A DNA stretch of 9,818 nt from Comamonadaceae bacterium (GCA_947484245.1 CANKOT010000085.1:1-9818), one strand, 5' to 3'; numbered from the stretch's first letter, positions 1 through 8,347 are shown. Notes: a model not told the origin generated them from the letters alone. Program-made: numbers and translations.

Positions 1-1
1 C

Positions 2-718
2 ACCCTCACCATGGCCGAGATTGGCAAACAGTGCGATTTGGGCTTGGTGGTCGGCGGCGACGGCACCATGCTGGGCATTGGCAGGCAAGTGGCGCCTTTC
101 GGGCTGCCTCTCATTGGTATCAATCAAGGTCGCCTGGGCTTTATCACCGACATCCCCATTGAGGAATACGCCCAAACACTCAAACCCATGCTCTTGGGAA
201 ATTATGAAGAAGAACAACGCAGCCTGCTGCATGCGCAAGTTTGGCGCGACAAGCATTGCGTGTTTGATGCGTTTGCCATGAACGATGTGGTGGTCAACCG
301 CGGTGCCACCTCGGGCATGGTTGAGCTGCGCATTGAAGTCGATGGTCGCTTTGTGGCCAAGCAGCGTGCCGACGGCCTGATTGTGGCCACGCCCACAGGC
401 TCTACCGCTTACTCCTTGTCGGCTGGCGGTCCTTTGATGCACCCCAATTTAGGTGGCTTGGTCATTGCGCCCATTGCACCGCACACCCTGTCCAACCGTC
501 CTATTGTGTTGCCAGACACCTCCAAAATAAGCATTGAGATTGTGTCTGGCCGAGATGCCAGCGCCAACTTTGACATGCAGTCTTTGGCCAGCCTCATGAT
601 TGGCGATCAAATTACCGTTGAGCAGTCGTCGCACAAAGTGCGCTTTCTGCATCCGCAAGGCTGGAACTACTTTGACACCTTGCGCAAGAAAATGCATTGG
701 AACGAAGGGGGCATCTAG
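2..718 (+). CDS. nadK: NAD kinase, 5'-truncated by the window edge
   Basis: ATP-dependent NAD kinase, which phosphorylates NAD+ to NADP+ in the cytoplasm and supplies the cell's NADP(H). The GGDGT signature of the family is at bases 53-67, in the context [11 protein letters not shown]. Further on are the conserved NDVVVNRG stretch (the family's NE/D motif region) and [14 protein letters not shown], which shapes the nucleotide site. The reading frame stays open to the left edge, so the Met at base 11 is internal. About 238 residues are visible, whereas family members have about 290-300, so roughly the first 60 are missing. The TAG stop is at 716-718, and recN starts 3 bases later with its ribosome binding site inside the nadK end, so the two are almost certainly cotranscribed and perhaps translationally coupled. 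Identification rests on seen motifs and is firm. Confidence 0.97.
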   Translation, partial: TLTMAEIGKQCDLGLVVGGDGTMLGIGRQVAPFGLPLIGINQGRLGFITDIPIEEYAQTLKPMLLGNYEEEQRSLLHAQVWRDKHCVFDAFAMNDVVVNRGATSGMVELRIEVDGRFVAKQRADGLIVATPTGSTAYSLSAGGPLMHPNLGGLVIAPIAPHTLSNRPIVLPDTSKISIEIVSGRDASANFDMQSLASLMIGDQITVEQSSHKVRFLHPQGWNYFDTLRKKMHWNEGGI

Positions 719-721
719 GCC

Positions 722-2386
722 ATGGCTTTGCGGCACATCAGTCTGCGTGACTTTGTCATTGTTCGCGAACTTGACTTGAATCTCTCGTCAGGCTTCAGCG
801 TGCTCACAGGCGAGACCGGCGCCGGCAAATCCATTTTGATTGACGCTTTGCAATTGGCATTGGGGGAGCGCGCCGATTCAAGTGTGGTGCGTGAAGGCGC
901 CACGCGCTGTGAAGTGTCGGCTGAGTTTGATTGCCCAGCCCCAGCGCAAGCTGTACTTGAAGAGGCTGGCTTTGAAGTTTCAGACACCTTGCTCTTAAGA
1001 CGCAGTGTCGATACGCAAGGCAAAAGCCGCGCGTGGGTCAACGGCAGCCAAGCCACTGCCACCCAACTGCGCGCCTTGGGCGAAATGCTTTTAGACATTC
1101 ATGGCCAACACGCATGGCAAAGCCTCACGCGGCCAGATGCAGTGCGCGGCTTGCTCGATGCTTATGCTGGACTGAGCACGGATGCACTCAAAACGGCTTG
1201 GCACGCCTGGCGCCAAACACAACAAGCGGTGCAGACAGCCCGCAATGCGCAAGACTCTTTAAGCCGTGAGCAAGAGCGCTTGGCTTGGCAAATTAGCGAG
1301 CTCGACAAACTGGCGCCCGCCTTGGATGAGTGGGACGACTTGAATGCGCAGCACACGCGGCTTTCGCATGCCCAAGCTCTGATTGACGCGGGTCAGTCTG
1401 CCATTGGCTCGCTCGATGGCGACGAATCTTCGCGTCTCGGTAGCGCCACGGGTGCCTTGGGTTTGCTGTCGCAAGCCATTGCGCAGTTGCAAGACCAGGC
1501 GCATGTAGAGCCTGAGTTTCAAAGCATAGCGGAGGTGCTGCAATCCAGCCTTGCGCAAGCCGAAGATGCGGCTCATTCTTTGCAGTCATACCTGCGCAAA
1601 ACCGATCTCGACCCCGATCGCTTGAGCAAGCTCGATCAGCGCATGTCACAGTGGCTTTCTTTGGCGCGCAGGTACAAACGTCCCCCCGAAGAGCTGGCCA
1701 GCTTGTTAAGCGGCTGGAAACAAGAGCTCAATGCACTTGAAGCTGCCAGCGACTTGGAAGGCCTCGAAGCCCAAGAAAAAGCGGCCTCGCAGGCCTACCA
1801 CTCTGAAGCCAAAAAACTCTCACAGCAGCGCAAAAAAGCTGCTCCCAAGCTCGCTCAAGCCGTCACCCAAGCCATGCAAAACTTGGGCATGCAAGGCGGG
1901 CGTTTTGAGGTGGCCTTGCTCGGCTTAGACCAAGCCGCCCAACACGGTTTAGAAGACATCCAATTCTTGGTGGCTGGCCATGCAGGCAGCACGCCTAGAC
2001 CCGTGGGCAAGGTGGCGTCGGGTGGCGAACTCTCTCGCATTGCCTTGGCAATTGCGGTCACCACCAGCGAATTGGGCGAAGCAGGCACCCTGATTTTTGA
2101 CGAGGTTGACTCTGGTGTAGGTGGAGCCGTGGCTGAAACAGTGGGCAGGCTCATGAAACAACTGGGCGTTCACCGACAAGTTTTGGCGGTTACACATTTG
2201 CCTCAAGTGGCTTCCTGTGCAGACCATCATTTGCTGGTGAGTAAAAGCAGCAGCCAAGAAGGCGTGAGCAGCAGCGTGACACCCATTGCAGGCGAGCAAC
2301 GCGTGACAGAAATTGCGCGCATGCTCGGTGGCGAAAAATTATCAGCAACCACGTTGGCGCATGCCCGCGAGATGCTCACCAAATAA
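722..2386 (+). CDS. recN: DNA repair protein RecN (SMC-like ATPase)
   Basis: Cytoplasmic SMC-family ATPase that acts early in recombinational repair of double-strand breaks. The 554 residues match the usual length of about 550. Walker A is GETGAGKS at residues 30-37. The ABC signature SGGELSR lies at 433-439 and Walker B LIFDEVDSG starts at 457, with D460/E461. The region between (about 160-390) is rich in Gln, Ala, Glu and Lys, as expected for the coiled-coil arms. The start at 722 is supported by the sequence GAAGGGGG at 704-711, ten bases upstream. In E. coli recN is a LexA-controlled SOS gene with its own promoter. Here I see no CTG-N10-CAG box in the bases just upstream, so it probably depends on the nadK transcript. 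The C-terminus ends in MLTK. Confidence 0.97.
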   Translation: MALRHISLRDFVIVRELDLNLSSGFSVLTGETGAGKSILIDALQLALGERADSSVVREGATRCEVSAEFDCPAPAQAVLEEAGFEVSDTLLLRRSVDTQGKSRAWVNGSQATATQLRALGEMLLDIHGQHAWQSLTRPDAVRGLLDAYAGLSTDALKTAWHAWRQTQQAVQTARNAQDSLSREQERLAWQISELDKLAPALDEWDDLNAQHTRLSHAQALIDAGQSAIGSLDGDESSRLGSATGALGLLSQAIAQLQDQAHVEPEFQSIAEVLQSSLAQAEDAAHSLQSYLRKTDLDPDRLSKLDQRMSQWLSLARRYKRPPEELASLLSGWKQELNALEAASDLEGLEAQEKAASQAYHSEAKKLSQQRKKAAPKLAQAVTQAMQNLGMQGGRFEVALLGLDQAAQHGLEDIQFLVAGHAGSTPRPVGKVASGGELSRIALAIAVTTSELGEAGTLIFDEVDSGVGGAVAETVGRLMKQLGVHRQVLAVTHLPQVASCADHHLLVSKSSSQEGVSSSVTPIAGEQRVTEIARMLGGEKLSATTLAHAREMLTK

Positions 2387-2406
2387 TTTTCTGAAGTTTA
2401 GAAGAC

Positions 2407-3264
2407 ATGGAAATCGTACTCATCACTGGTATGTCGGGCTCAGGAAAATCTGTGGCCTTGCGCGCTCTGGAAGACTCCGGTTTTTATTGCGTTGACAACT
2501 TGCCACCCGAGTTGCTTATTCCCTTTGTTGAGCTTGAAAACGACCAAAGAGAAGAGCGCGTGGCCATTGCCATTGATGTTCGCAGCGCCAGCTCATTGCC
2601 ACTCATGCCTGGCCAATTGCAAGTCTTGGAAAGTCACGGTTTCAAAATTACCTCTATTTTCTTGGACGCATCGTCAGACACCCTGCTGCGGCGATATTCA
2701 GAGACCAGGCGTCGCCATCCTTTGTCTGGCCGCCGAGCCACGGAAGGCGAACTGGCCCTCACAGAGTCAATTGAATACGAGCGCGAACTGCTCTCGCATT
2801 TGCGCGAAAAATCCCACATCATTGACACCAGTTTTTTACGAGCGCCGCAACTGCAAAGCTACGTCAAATCATTGATCACCTCTACAGGCGCCAAGCTCAC
2901 CTTGGTGTTTGAATCTTTTGGTTTTAAACTAGGCATTCCCATCGATGCTGACTATGTGTTTGATGTGCGCATGCTGCCCAATCCGTACTACGAAAATGCA
3001 CTTCGTGCCTTAACAGGCAAAGACGAATCAGTTCAAAAATTTTTAGACAATTATCCAGATGTAAAGCTCATGCAGTCGCACATCACCAACTTCATTGAGC
3101 ACTGGTTGCCAGCCCTCGAAAAAGACCATCGCAACTACATCACGGTGGCCATTGGTTGCACCGGCGGTCAACACCGTTCAGTCTATTTGGTTGAACAACT
3201 GAGCCAATATTTCAGCGCCAATTGGCTCACCCTGAAACGTCACAGAGAGTTAGACAGCAAGTGA
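2407..3264 (+). CDS. rapZ: RapZ RNase adapter / P-loop nucleotide-binding protein (YvcJ family)
   Basis: RapZ-family protein of 285 residues (the E. coli protein has 284). The N-terminal P-loop is GMSGSGKS at residues 8-15, followed by [18 protein letters not shown], nearly identical to E. coli. The C-terminal domain holds [13 protein letters not shown] and the invariant [10 protein letters not shown] at 250-259. In E. coli RapZ binds glucosamine-6-phosphate and the small RNAs GlmY/GlmZ, and guides RNase E to cut GlmZ. Whether such RNAs exist in this organism cannot be seen. The E. coli protein ends in a strongly basic RNA-binding tail (about RHRTLEKRKP), whereas this one ends RHRELDSK, which is less basic. 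In other proteobacteria rapZ often sits next to ptsN or hprK. Here it follows recN by 20 bases, with only weak GAAG ribosome binding sites, and its last 25 bases overlap the convergent mutY. Confidence 0.95.
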   Translation: MEIVLITGMSGSGKSVALRALEDSGFYCVDNLPPELLIPFVELENDQREERVAIAIDVRSASSLPLMPGQLQVLESHGFKITSIFLDASSDTLLRRYSETRRRHPLSGRRATEGELALTESIEYERELLSHLREKSHIIDTSFLRAPQLQSYVKSLITSTGAKLTLVFESFGFKLGIPIDADYVFDVRMLPNPYYENALRALTGKDESVQKFLDNYPDVKLMQSHITNFIEHWLPALEKDHRNYITVAIGCTGGQHRSVYLVEQLSQYFSANWLTLKRHRELDSK

Positions 3265-4337
3265 CGAATGGGCGTAGGCAAGCCCAATTCTTTCCAATTA
3301 TTTTCTGCCCACCATGCACCAGCTTGAGGCGTTTTTGGCTTTTGTTTGAGCTTGACTTTCACCACATGACAATGCAAATCTTTGTGAGTCAAAACATGCT
3401 TGAATGCGGGCAACACAGACACCTCTAAATCAATGGGTGTTTGCGCATTTTTGCCCTGCACTTGACCAGGTTTGAAAGGCAACTCAAACACAGCGCACAA
3501 TGAAGCCTCGGACTCAAAAATAGGCAAGCTGTAAAGGCTGGCCCAAATACCCTTAGACGGGCGCTTCTCTAACCAAACCTCCCCCTTTGAGTTTTGCGCC
3601 AGCAAGAGCCAAAGCACCTCGCTGCTGCGTTTCACTTTGCGAGTTTTGACAGGGAATTTTTCAGGCTCGCCCTGAGCCAAGGCTTGGCATTCTGGCTTCA
3701 CAGGGCAAGCCTGGCAATTGGGTTTGCGCGGCAAACAAATGGTGGCACCCAAATCCATGAGGGCTTGCGAATATCGCGGCATGGCTGTTTTGAGCTGGCG
3801 CGTAGGCAAAGCTTTTTCAGCCATTTGCCACAAAGCTTTTTCGTTTTGGCTGACAGACAAATCTTCGTCAAATGCCCACACACGTGTCAGAACTCGTTTG
3901 ACATTGCCATCCATGATGGCCACACGCTCAGAGAAACAAAATGATGCGACGGCAGCTGCAGTCGATCGGCCAATGCCGGGCAGCGTGATCAACTCGGCGG
4001 CTGTCGTTGGAAACTTGCCACCAAACCTTGCCACCACATCTTTGGCGCACTGGTGCAAATTGCGCGCACGACTGTAATAGCCCAAACCACTCCACAAGCC
4101 CATGACCTTGTCTTGGGATGCAGCGGCCAAGTCGGCCACAGTGGGAAAGTGTTGCAAGAACTTCTCGTAGTAGGCCAGTACGGTGCTCACCTGCGTTTGC
4201 TGAAGCATGATTTCAGATAGCCACACACGGTAAGGGTCTTGGGTGTTTTGCCAAGGCAAATGGTGGCGGCCATGAAGCTTCTGCCAAGACACCATGGTCT
4301 CTGCAAAGGGGCGCGCCTCTTTCAATGCTTTTGACAT
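3240..4337 (-). CDS. mutY: Adenine DNA glycosylase MutY
   Basis: MutY removes adenine mispaired with 8-oxoguanine, completing the GO repair system with MutM. Numbering from the Met encoded at 4337-4335 gives 365 residues. Catalytic Glu42 lies in [12 protein letters not shown]. The helix-hairpin-helix LPGIGRST starts at 119, and the catalytic Asp is D143 in MDGNVKRV. The [4Fe-4S] cysteines are C201, C208, C211 and C217, with the expected 6-2-5 spacing. The C-terminal third, from about residue 240, matches the MutT/NUDIX-like 8-oxoG recognition domain, with [20 protein letters not shown]. An upstream Met at 4406 is in frame but would add 23 residues deep inside mutM, so I chose 4337, which overlaps mutM by 16 bases. 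The TGA (3242-3240) lies within rapZ on the other strand. Confidence 0.96.
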   Translation of the reverse strand: MSKALKEARPFAETMVSWQKLHGRHHLPWQNTQDPYRVWLSEIMLQQTQVSTVLAYYEKFLQHFPTVADLAAASQDKVMGLWSGLGYYSRARNLHQCAKDVVARFGGKFPTTAAELITLPGIGRSTAAAVASFCFSERVAIMDGNVKRVLTRVWAFDEDLSVSQNEKALWQMAEKALPTRQLKTAMPRYSQALMDLGATICLPRKPNCQACPVKPECQALAQGEPEKFPVKTRKVKRSSEVLWLLLAQNSKGEVWLEKRPSKGIWASLYSLPIFESEASLCAVFELPFKPGQVQGKNAQTPIDLEVSVLPAFKHVLTHKDLHCHVVKVKLKQKPKTPQAGAWWAENNWKELGLPTPIRHLLSNSL

Positions 4338-5137
4338 GCTGGGCAGAAAAATGTTGAGCGCTGACCTTGCACAATTTGCTTGATGGGTGTGCTGCATGTT
4401 CTGCAAGGCAGCGCAGCTCTGCCATAGACCGAAGCCTCCAGTTGAAAGTACCCTGTGTTGCCTTGCGCATTGACAAAATCTTTCAGGCTGCTCCCACCTT
4501 GTTCAACCGCCCTGGCCAGAACTTGCCTGATGGCAGCATGCAACTTTGCCACTCTGGGTGCACTCAGCTTGTTGGCTTTGACGGTAGGCCGAATGCCCGA
4601 CATGAAAAGCGCTTCAGAAGCATAAATATTGCCCACGCCCACCACCACATCGCCTGCTAACAAAACTTGCTTGATGGGCGCAGCGCGTTTTTTCAAGCCT
4701 TGCTGAAACAGCTTGAGTTCAAAGCCCTCGGTGAGGGGCTCCATGCCCAACTTACCGAGCAGCTTGGCGGCAGGCCCATGGTGTTCGGACTCAGACCAAA
4801 CCGCCGCGCCAAAGCGGCGTGGGTCGTGCAAACGCAGGACGCCTTGGGTGGTGACCAAATCCATGTGATCGTGCTTGCCTGCTTCGGCCTGAGATGGCGC
4901 AAAATTTAAACTACCCGACATTCCCAAATGCAGCATCAAAATACCGCTGTCCATGTCTAGCAAAAGGTATTTGCCGCGTCGCCTAACGCCCATGATGCTT
5001 TGACCCACCAAGAGCGAGGGCGATACACCCAGTGGCCACCTCAAAGGCTTGCCCATTTGCATGGCCAAAACCCGCGCGCCAGCAATCCGGCTGGCAAAAC
5101 TCAGTCGGGTGACTTCGACTTCTGGCAATTCAGGCAT
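4322..5137 (-). CDS. mutM: Formamidopyrimidine-DNA glycosylase MutM (Fpg)
   Basis: Bifunctional glycosylase/AP lyase that excises 8-oxoguanine and formamidopyrimidines from DNA. The 271 residues match the family. The N-terminus is MPELPEVEV: after Met removal, Pro2 is the Schiff-base nucleophile and Glu3 a catalytic partner. Lys56 in RRRGKYLLL corresponds to the conserved beta-hairpin lysine. [12 protein letters not shown] is the helix-two-turn-helix region, containing the DNA-contacting Asn. The C-terminal zinc finger is complete, with C245, C248, C265 and C268 and the conserved Arg260 in QRSTFFC. The start is fixed because the catalytic Pro must be residue 2. It is the first gene of a minus-strand pair with mutY and is divergent from the TPR gene, with 74 bases between the two start codons. 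Confidence 0.97.
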   Translation of the reverse strand: MPELPEVEVTRLSFASRIAGARVLAMQMGKPLRWPLGVSPSLLVGQSIMGVRRRGKYLLLDMDSGILMLHLGMSGSLNFAPSQAEAGKHDHMDLVTTQGVLRLHDPRRFGAAVWSESEHHGPAAKLLGKLGMEPLTEGFELKLFQQGLKKRAAPIKQVLLAGDVVVGVGNIYASEALFMSGIRPTVKANKLSAPRVAKLHAAIRQVLARAVEQGGSSLKDFVNAQGNTGYFQLEASVYGRAALPCRTCSTPIKQIVQGQRSTFFCPACQKH

Positions 5138-5149
5138 GGATTGGCTTCA

Positions 5150-5177
5150 ATAACAGGGTGAAATGGGTTTGTGTCAG
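5150..5177 (-). promoter_or_regulatory. Possible sigma-70 promoter for mutM-mutY
   Basis: On the minus strand, CTGACA (complement of 5172-5177, five of six bases matching TTGACA) is followed after 16 bases by TGTTAT (complement of 5150-5155, four of six matching TATAAT). Transcription would start about 6 bases before the mutM ATG, giving an almost leaderless message that skips the weak GAAG upstream of the start. It is the best pair I found in the divergent gap by eye, but this is only a consensus match. Confidence 0.3.
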
Positions 5178-5211
5178 CGCTCCAACACAGCCTCTAGATT
5201 ATGATGGCTCC

Positions 5212-6912
5212 ATGAAATATTGGTTTTCCTCCCTTGCGTTGGTCTGGGCTACAACAGGTGTTTGTGCCGAGCCACCCGTGCAAAACTCCAAGCTCAATGC
5301 CGTTTTGTTTTACCAATTGTTATTGGGTGAACTCAACGTGCGTGCGGGTGAACCAGGCTCTGGCTTTGCCATCATTTTGGATGCAGCCCGAAAAACCAAA
5401 GATGAGGCCTTGTTTGTGCGCGCTACCGATTTGGCGCTGCAGTCTCGATCGGGCGAGGCCGCTTTGCAGGCGGCTAGGAGTTGGAAGACCAGCCTTCCAG
5501 AATCGCAAGAAGCCAATCGCTATATTTTGCAAATTTTGTTGGCGCTCAACCGCGTCGAAGAAGCTGGGCAAGCGCTAAAGACCAGCTTGTTCAGCCTACC
5601 CATTCAAGAACAGTCGGCCGCCATTGGCGCCATCCCCCGCGTTTTCAGCCGTGTTCAAGACAAAAATTTTGCGGCCAAAGTTGTCGAGCAAGCCATCGCT
5701 GCGGCCATTAGAAATCCAGAAACGGCTGCAAGCGCTTGGACCACCATTGGGCGCATGAAGCGTGATGCAGGCGAAATACAGCCTGCGGCCGAGGCGGCCC
5801 GAGCAGGTCATGCGGCCAATGGCAACGCACCTGGCCCCATCATGCTGGCCCTGAGTCTTCTCAATGTTGTACCCAGCGAAGTACAGCCCATGATCACGCG
5901 TTATATGGCTGGAGATGCGCTCCCTGACTTGCGTCTTGGTTATGCCCGCACATTGATTGATCTTGGTCAGATGCAGCCCGCATTGCTTCAACTCAATCAA
6001 CTTTCAAAGCAGAACCCCGAATTTGCCCCAGGCTGGTTATTTTTAGGTTTATTGCAAAGTGATTTGTCACAATTCGCGCCAGCCGAATTGTCGCTTCAGC
6101 GATTCATCAAGTTGGTTGAAAACACCAAGGGCTCTGACGCATCTGGCGGGTTGTCAGAGGCTTACTTGGCACTGTCGCAAATTGCCCAAAAGCAAGGCCA
6201 ATTGGCACAAGCAGACCAATGGCTTGCGCGCATTCCACCCGACACAGACCCTCTCAAAATTGCCAGCCGCCGTGCTGCCTTGTTGGCACAGCAAGGGCGC
6301 AAGGCAGAAGGTTTGAATTTGCTTGAGCAAGTGAAGGTGAGCAACCCGCAAGCTGCGCGACAAAAGGCGTTGGCCATTTCTCAATGGTTGCGCGAAGACA
6401 AGCAATTCAATGCGGCACTCACCACCATTGAAGAAGCCTTAACCAAGTTTCCAGCAGATACTGACTTGCAGTCGGAATTGGCCATGATTTGTGAAAAGTT
6501 GGGCCGCTTTGACCAAATGGAAAGTTTGTTGCGAGGCCTCATGAAAGCCAAGCCCAACGATCCCCATGCCTTCAATGCCTTGGGCTATTCGCTGGCAGAT
6601 CGAAACACAAGGCTTGATGAAGCTCGTCAACTGATTCTCAAGGCGGTGCAGCTGGCGCCTCGCGATCCCTTTATTCAAGACAGCTTGGGTTGGCTTGAAT
6701 ACCGAGAGGGCAACACCAAGGATGCTCTGCGCATACTAGAGGCCGCTTACAACGCCAGACCAGATGCCGAAATTGCTGCGCATTTGGGCGAGGTTTACTG
6801 GATCTTGGGGCAGCAAGACAAAGCGGGCTCCATTTGGCGTGAAGGCCTGATGCTCAAATCTGACAACGAAACCCTGCTTGAAACGCTCAAGCAATTCAAG
6901 TTCAAACCTTGA
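5212..6912 (+). CDS. Secreted TPR-repeat protein, LbcA-like by gene position
   Basis: Tetratricopeptide-repeat protein of 566 residues from the Met at 5212. A GTG at 5158 is in frame, but 5212 gives a classic signal peptide: MKYWFSSLALVWATTGVCA, with likely cleavage after Ala19 (V-C-A before E20). The mature N-terminus LNAVLFYQLLLGELNVRAG, followed by helical pairs with repeated LA..A and DEA patterns, indicates TPRs along the whole protein. The best conserved block is near the C-terminus: NALGYSLADR at 455-464, then DSLGWLEYREGN from 490 and EIAAHLGEVYWILG. The gene directly precedes lolB-ispE-prs, as PA4667 (LbcA) does in Pseudomonas, where LbcA is an outer-membrane lipoprotein that activates the CtpA protease against peptidoglycan hydrolases. 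A similar role here is inference. Unlike LbcA, I see no good lipobox: the only Cys is preceded by T-G-V. No clear Shine-Dalgarno sequence lies before 5212. Confidence 0.85.
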   Translation: MKYWFSSLALVWATTGVCAEPPVQNSKLNAVLFYQLLLGELNVRAGEPGSGFAIILDAARKTKDEALFVRATDLALQSRSGEAALQAARSWKTSLPESQEANRYILQILLALNRVEEAGQALKTSLFSLPIQEQSAAIGAIPRVFSRVQDKNFAAKVVEQAIAAAIRNPETAASAWTTIGRMKRDAGEIQPAAEAARAGHAANGNAPGPIMLALSLLNVVPSEVQPMITRYMAGDALPDLRLGYARTLIDLGQMQPALLQLNQLSKQNPEFAPGWLFLGLLQSDLSQFAPAELSLQRFIKLVENTKGSDASGGLSEAYLALSQIAQKQGQLAQADQWLARIPPDTDPLKIASRRAALLAQQGRKAEGLNLLEQVKVSNPQAARQKALAISQWLREDKQFNAALTTIEEALTKFPADTDLQSELAMICEKLGRFDQMESLLRGLMKAKPNDPHAFNALGYSLADRNTRLDEARQLILKAVQLAPRDPFIQDSLGWLEYREGNTKDALRILEAAYNARPDAEIAAHLGEVYWILGQQDKAGSIWREGLMLKSDNETLLETLKQFKFKP

Positions 6913-6926
6913 TGAGCTAGCGCGCA

Positions 6927-7472
6927 ATGTTGACAACCCGTTTCCTTGCACTGTGCTGTTTGTGCATGATGCTTTTGGGGGGCTGCGCTACTCGGCCCAC
7001 GGGCACGCAAACCTACACGCCACCTTCCAGCTCAGCCACCTCGCAAGTCGTCAGCGTTGAAGCACCTGCTTTACCAAAGCCTTTTAAAGCCGGTAGATTT
7101 GCTCTTCAAATTGACACAGAGCCGCCCCAATCTTTCATCACCTCTTTTGACATCACGGGGGGTTGGCCAGAAGGCACTCTCAATATCTACAACCCTTTGG
7201 GAATGCAGATGGCCAGACTTGAATGGACGGCACAAAGTGCTCGCCTTTTGCAAGGCCGTCAAGTACGTGAATCTGCTAGCCTGGAGCGATTGGTTTTTGA
7301 GCTCACCGGCACCCAATTGCCCACTGCAGCGGTCATTGATTGGCTGGCTGGCAAACCTACGCCCGCCGAGGGTTGGAACGTCGATGTCAGCGAATGGCAT
7401 TTGCGCCGATTGGTGCTAGAACGGGTTCAGCCCGCTCCGCGCACAGTGCTTCGAATTGCCTTTGAATCATGA
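6927..7472 (+). CDS. lolB: Outer-membrane lipoprotein insertion protein LolB
   Basis: LolB receives lipoproteins from the periplasmic carrier LolA and inserts them into the inner leaflet of the outer membrane. The N-terminus is a lipoprotein signal: MLTTR, a hydrophobic stretch, then the lipobox LGGC with the lipidated Cys20. Residue +2 is Ala, not Asp, consistent with outer-membrane sorting. The mature part shows LolB-type features: FKAGRFALQI, FDITGGWPEGTLNIYNPLGMQMARLEW, and the C-terminal WLAGKPTPAEGW and LVLERV stretches. At 181 residues it is shorter than the 207 of E. coli, within the range expected of short betaproteobacterial forms. It starts 14 bases after the TPR gene, without a strong ribosome binding site, and its TGA overlaps the ATG of ispE (ATGA at 7469-7472). 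This suggests translational coupling. Confidence 0.92.
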   Translation: MLTTRFLALCCLCMMLLGGCATRPTGTQTYTPPSSSATSQVVSVEAPALPKPFKAGRFALQIDTEPPQSFITSFDITGGWPEGTLNIYNPLGMQMARLEWTAQSARLLQGRQVRESASLERLVFELTGTQLPTAAVIDWLAGKPTPAEGWNVDVSEWHLRRLVLERVQPAPRTVLRIAFES

Positions 7473-8347
7473 CGTCTTTGCACCAGGTCTTGGCGCCAGC
7501 CAAACTCAATTTGTTTTTGCACATTACTGGCCGCAGAGCCGATGGCTACCACCTGCTGCAATCGGTGTTCATGCTCATTGATTGGTATGACACCCTGCAC
7601 TTTGATGTTCGCCAAGATGGTCAAATCAGCCGAGAAGACCTCACCGTCAAGCTGCCAGAGGATGACCTGATCACGCGCGCTGCAAGGCTTTTGCAACAGG
7701 CCAGCGGCACCCATTTTGGGGTCCACATTGCAATTGAAAAGTCAATTCCAGCGCAAGCTGGTATGGGCGGCGGTTCGTCTGACGCTGCCACTTGTCTGTT
7801 GGCACTGAACAAGCTTTGGAAACTCAATTTCTCTGACAATCAACTGGCTGCGTTGGGGTTGAAGCTGGGTGCCGATGTGCCATTTTTTCTCAAGGGACAC
7901 AATGCCTGGGTAGAGGGCGTGGGTGAAATCATCCAGCCGATCTCTGTGCCGCCCGCGCAGTTTGTGGTGGTCAAACCGCCAGAGGGGCTTGAAACGGCCA
8001 AAATTTTTGGCGCTGAAGCCTTAAACCGAGAATCAAAGCCTGCTACAATTTCGGTCTTTGCAGCAAACCCGTTCGGCTTCGGCCACAACGACCTGCAGCC
8101 AGTGGCCCAGCGCCTCTGCCCCCAAATCAGCGACGCAATCGCCTGGCTCGAATCAGCCAGACTTGAGCCAGCTGTTGTCAAAGGCAGAATGACAGGGTCA
8201 GGAAGTGCAGTGTTTGCGCAAGTGCCACGCGGCACGAATTTAAGCCAAATGCCTCAAGTTCCAGCAACTTGGTCTAGTTGGCAAATTCGAATGTGTGGCA
8301 ATTTGGAAGTTCACCCCCAAAAAGGTTGGGCCTCCAGCGACGATTGA
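7469..8347 (+). CDS. ispE: 4-diphosphocytidyl-2-C-methyl-D-erythritol kinase IspE
   Basis: GHMP-family kinase that phosphorylates CDP-methylerythritol at the 2-position, the fourth step of the non-mevalonate (MEP) isoprenoid pathway in the cytoplasm. There are 292 residues (E. coli 283). Motif 1 is PAKLNLFLHITGRRADGYH, with catalytic-site Lys12. The ATP-binding glycine-rich motif 2 is PAQAGMGGGSSDAA, starting at residue 94. The catalytic Asp is D136 in GADVPFFL, and motif 3 is GSGSAVFA, starting at 243. The start is fixed by the four-base overlap with lolB and by the conserved N-terminus. The last gene of the TPR-lolB-ispE group, it is followed after 41 bases by tRNA-Gln, with a hairpin between. 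Confidence 0.97.
   Translation: MTSLHQVLAPAKLNLFLHITGRRADGYHLLQSVFMLIDWYDTLHFDVRQDGQISREDLTVKLPEDDLITRAARLLQQASGTHFGVHIAIEKSIPAQAGMGGGSSDAATCLLALNKLWKLNFSDNQLAALGLKLGADVPFFLKGHNAWVEGVGEIIQPISVPPAQFVVVKPPEGLETAKIFGAEALNRESKPATISVFAANPFGFGHNDLQPVAQRLCPQISDAIAWLESARLEPAVVKGRMTGSGSAVFAQVPRGTNLSQMPQVPATWSSWQIRMCGNLEVHPQKGWASSDD
8021..8049 (+). promoter_or_regulatory. Candidate internal promoter in ispE for tRNA-Gln/prs
   Basis: TGCTACAAT at 8041-8049 is an exact extended -10 layout (TGN followed by a five-of-six match to TATAAT). It is preceded at 17 bases by TTAAAC (8021-8026), a poor -35 (three of six). It would start transcription about 330 bases before the tRNA. It lies in ispE coding sequence for a conserved Ala-Thr-Ile, so the match may be chance. 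Confidence 0.25.

Noticed and set aside
715..1098. 127-codon antisense reading frame within recN
   Set aside because: Low-complexity Ser/Ala/Lys product opposite a fully conserved ATPase domain, with no recognisable domain: a shadow of recN codon use.
4338..4406. Upstream in-frame Met for mutY at 4406
   Set aside because: The extra 23 residues are unlike MutY N-termini and would lie entirely within the mutM zinc-finger coding region.
5596..6000. 134-codon antisense reading frame within the TPR gene
   Set aside because: No recognisable family or ribosome binding signal, and it lies wholly opposite a real secreted-protein gene.
7840..8235. 131-codon antisense reading frame within ispE
   Set aside because: It lies opposite the conserved GHMP kinase region, and its composition follows from the complementary codons.
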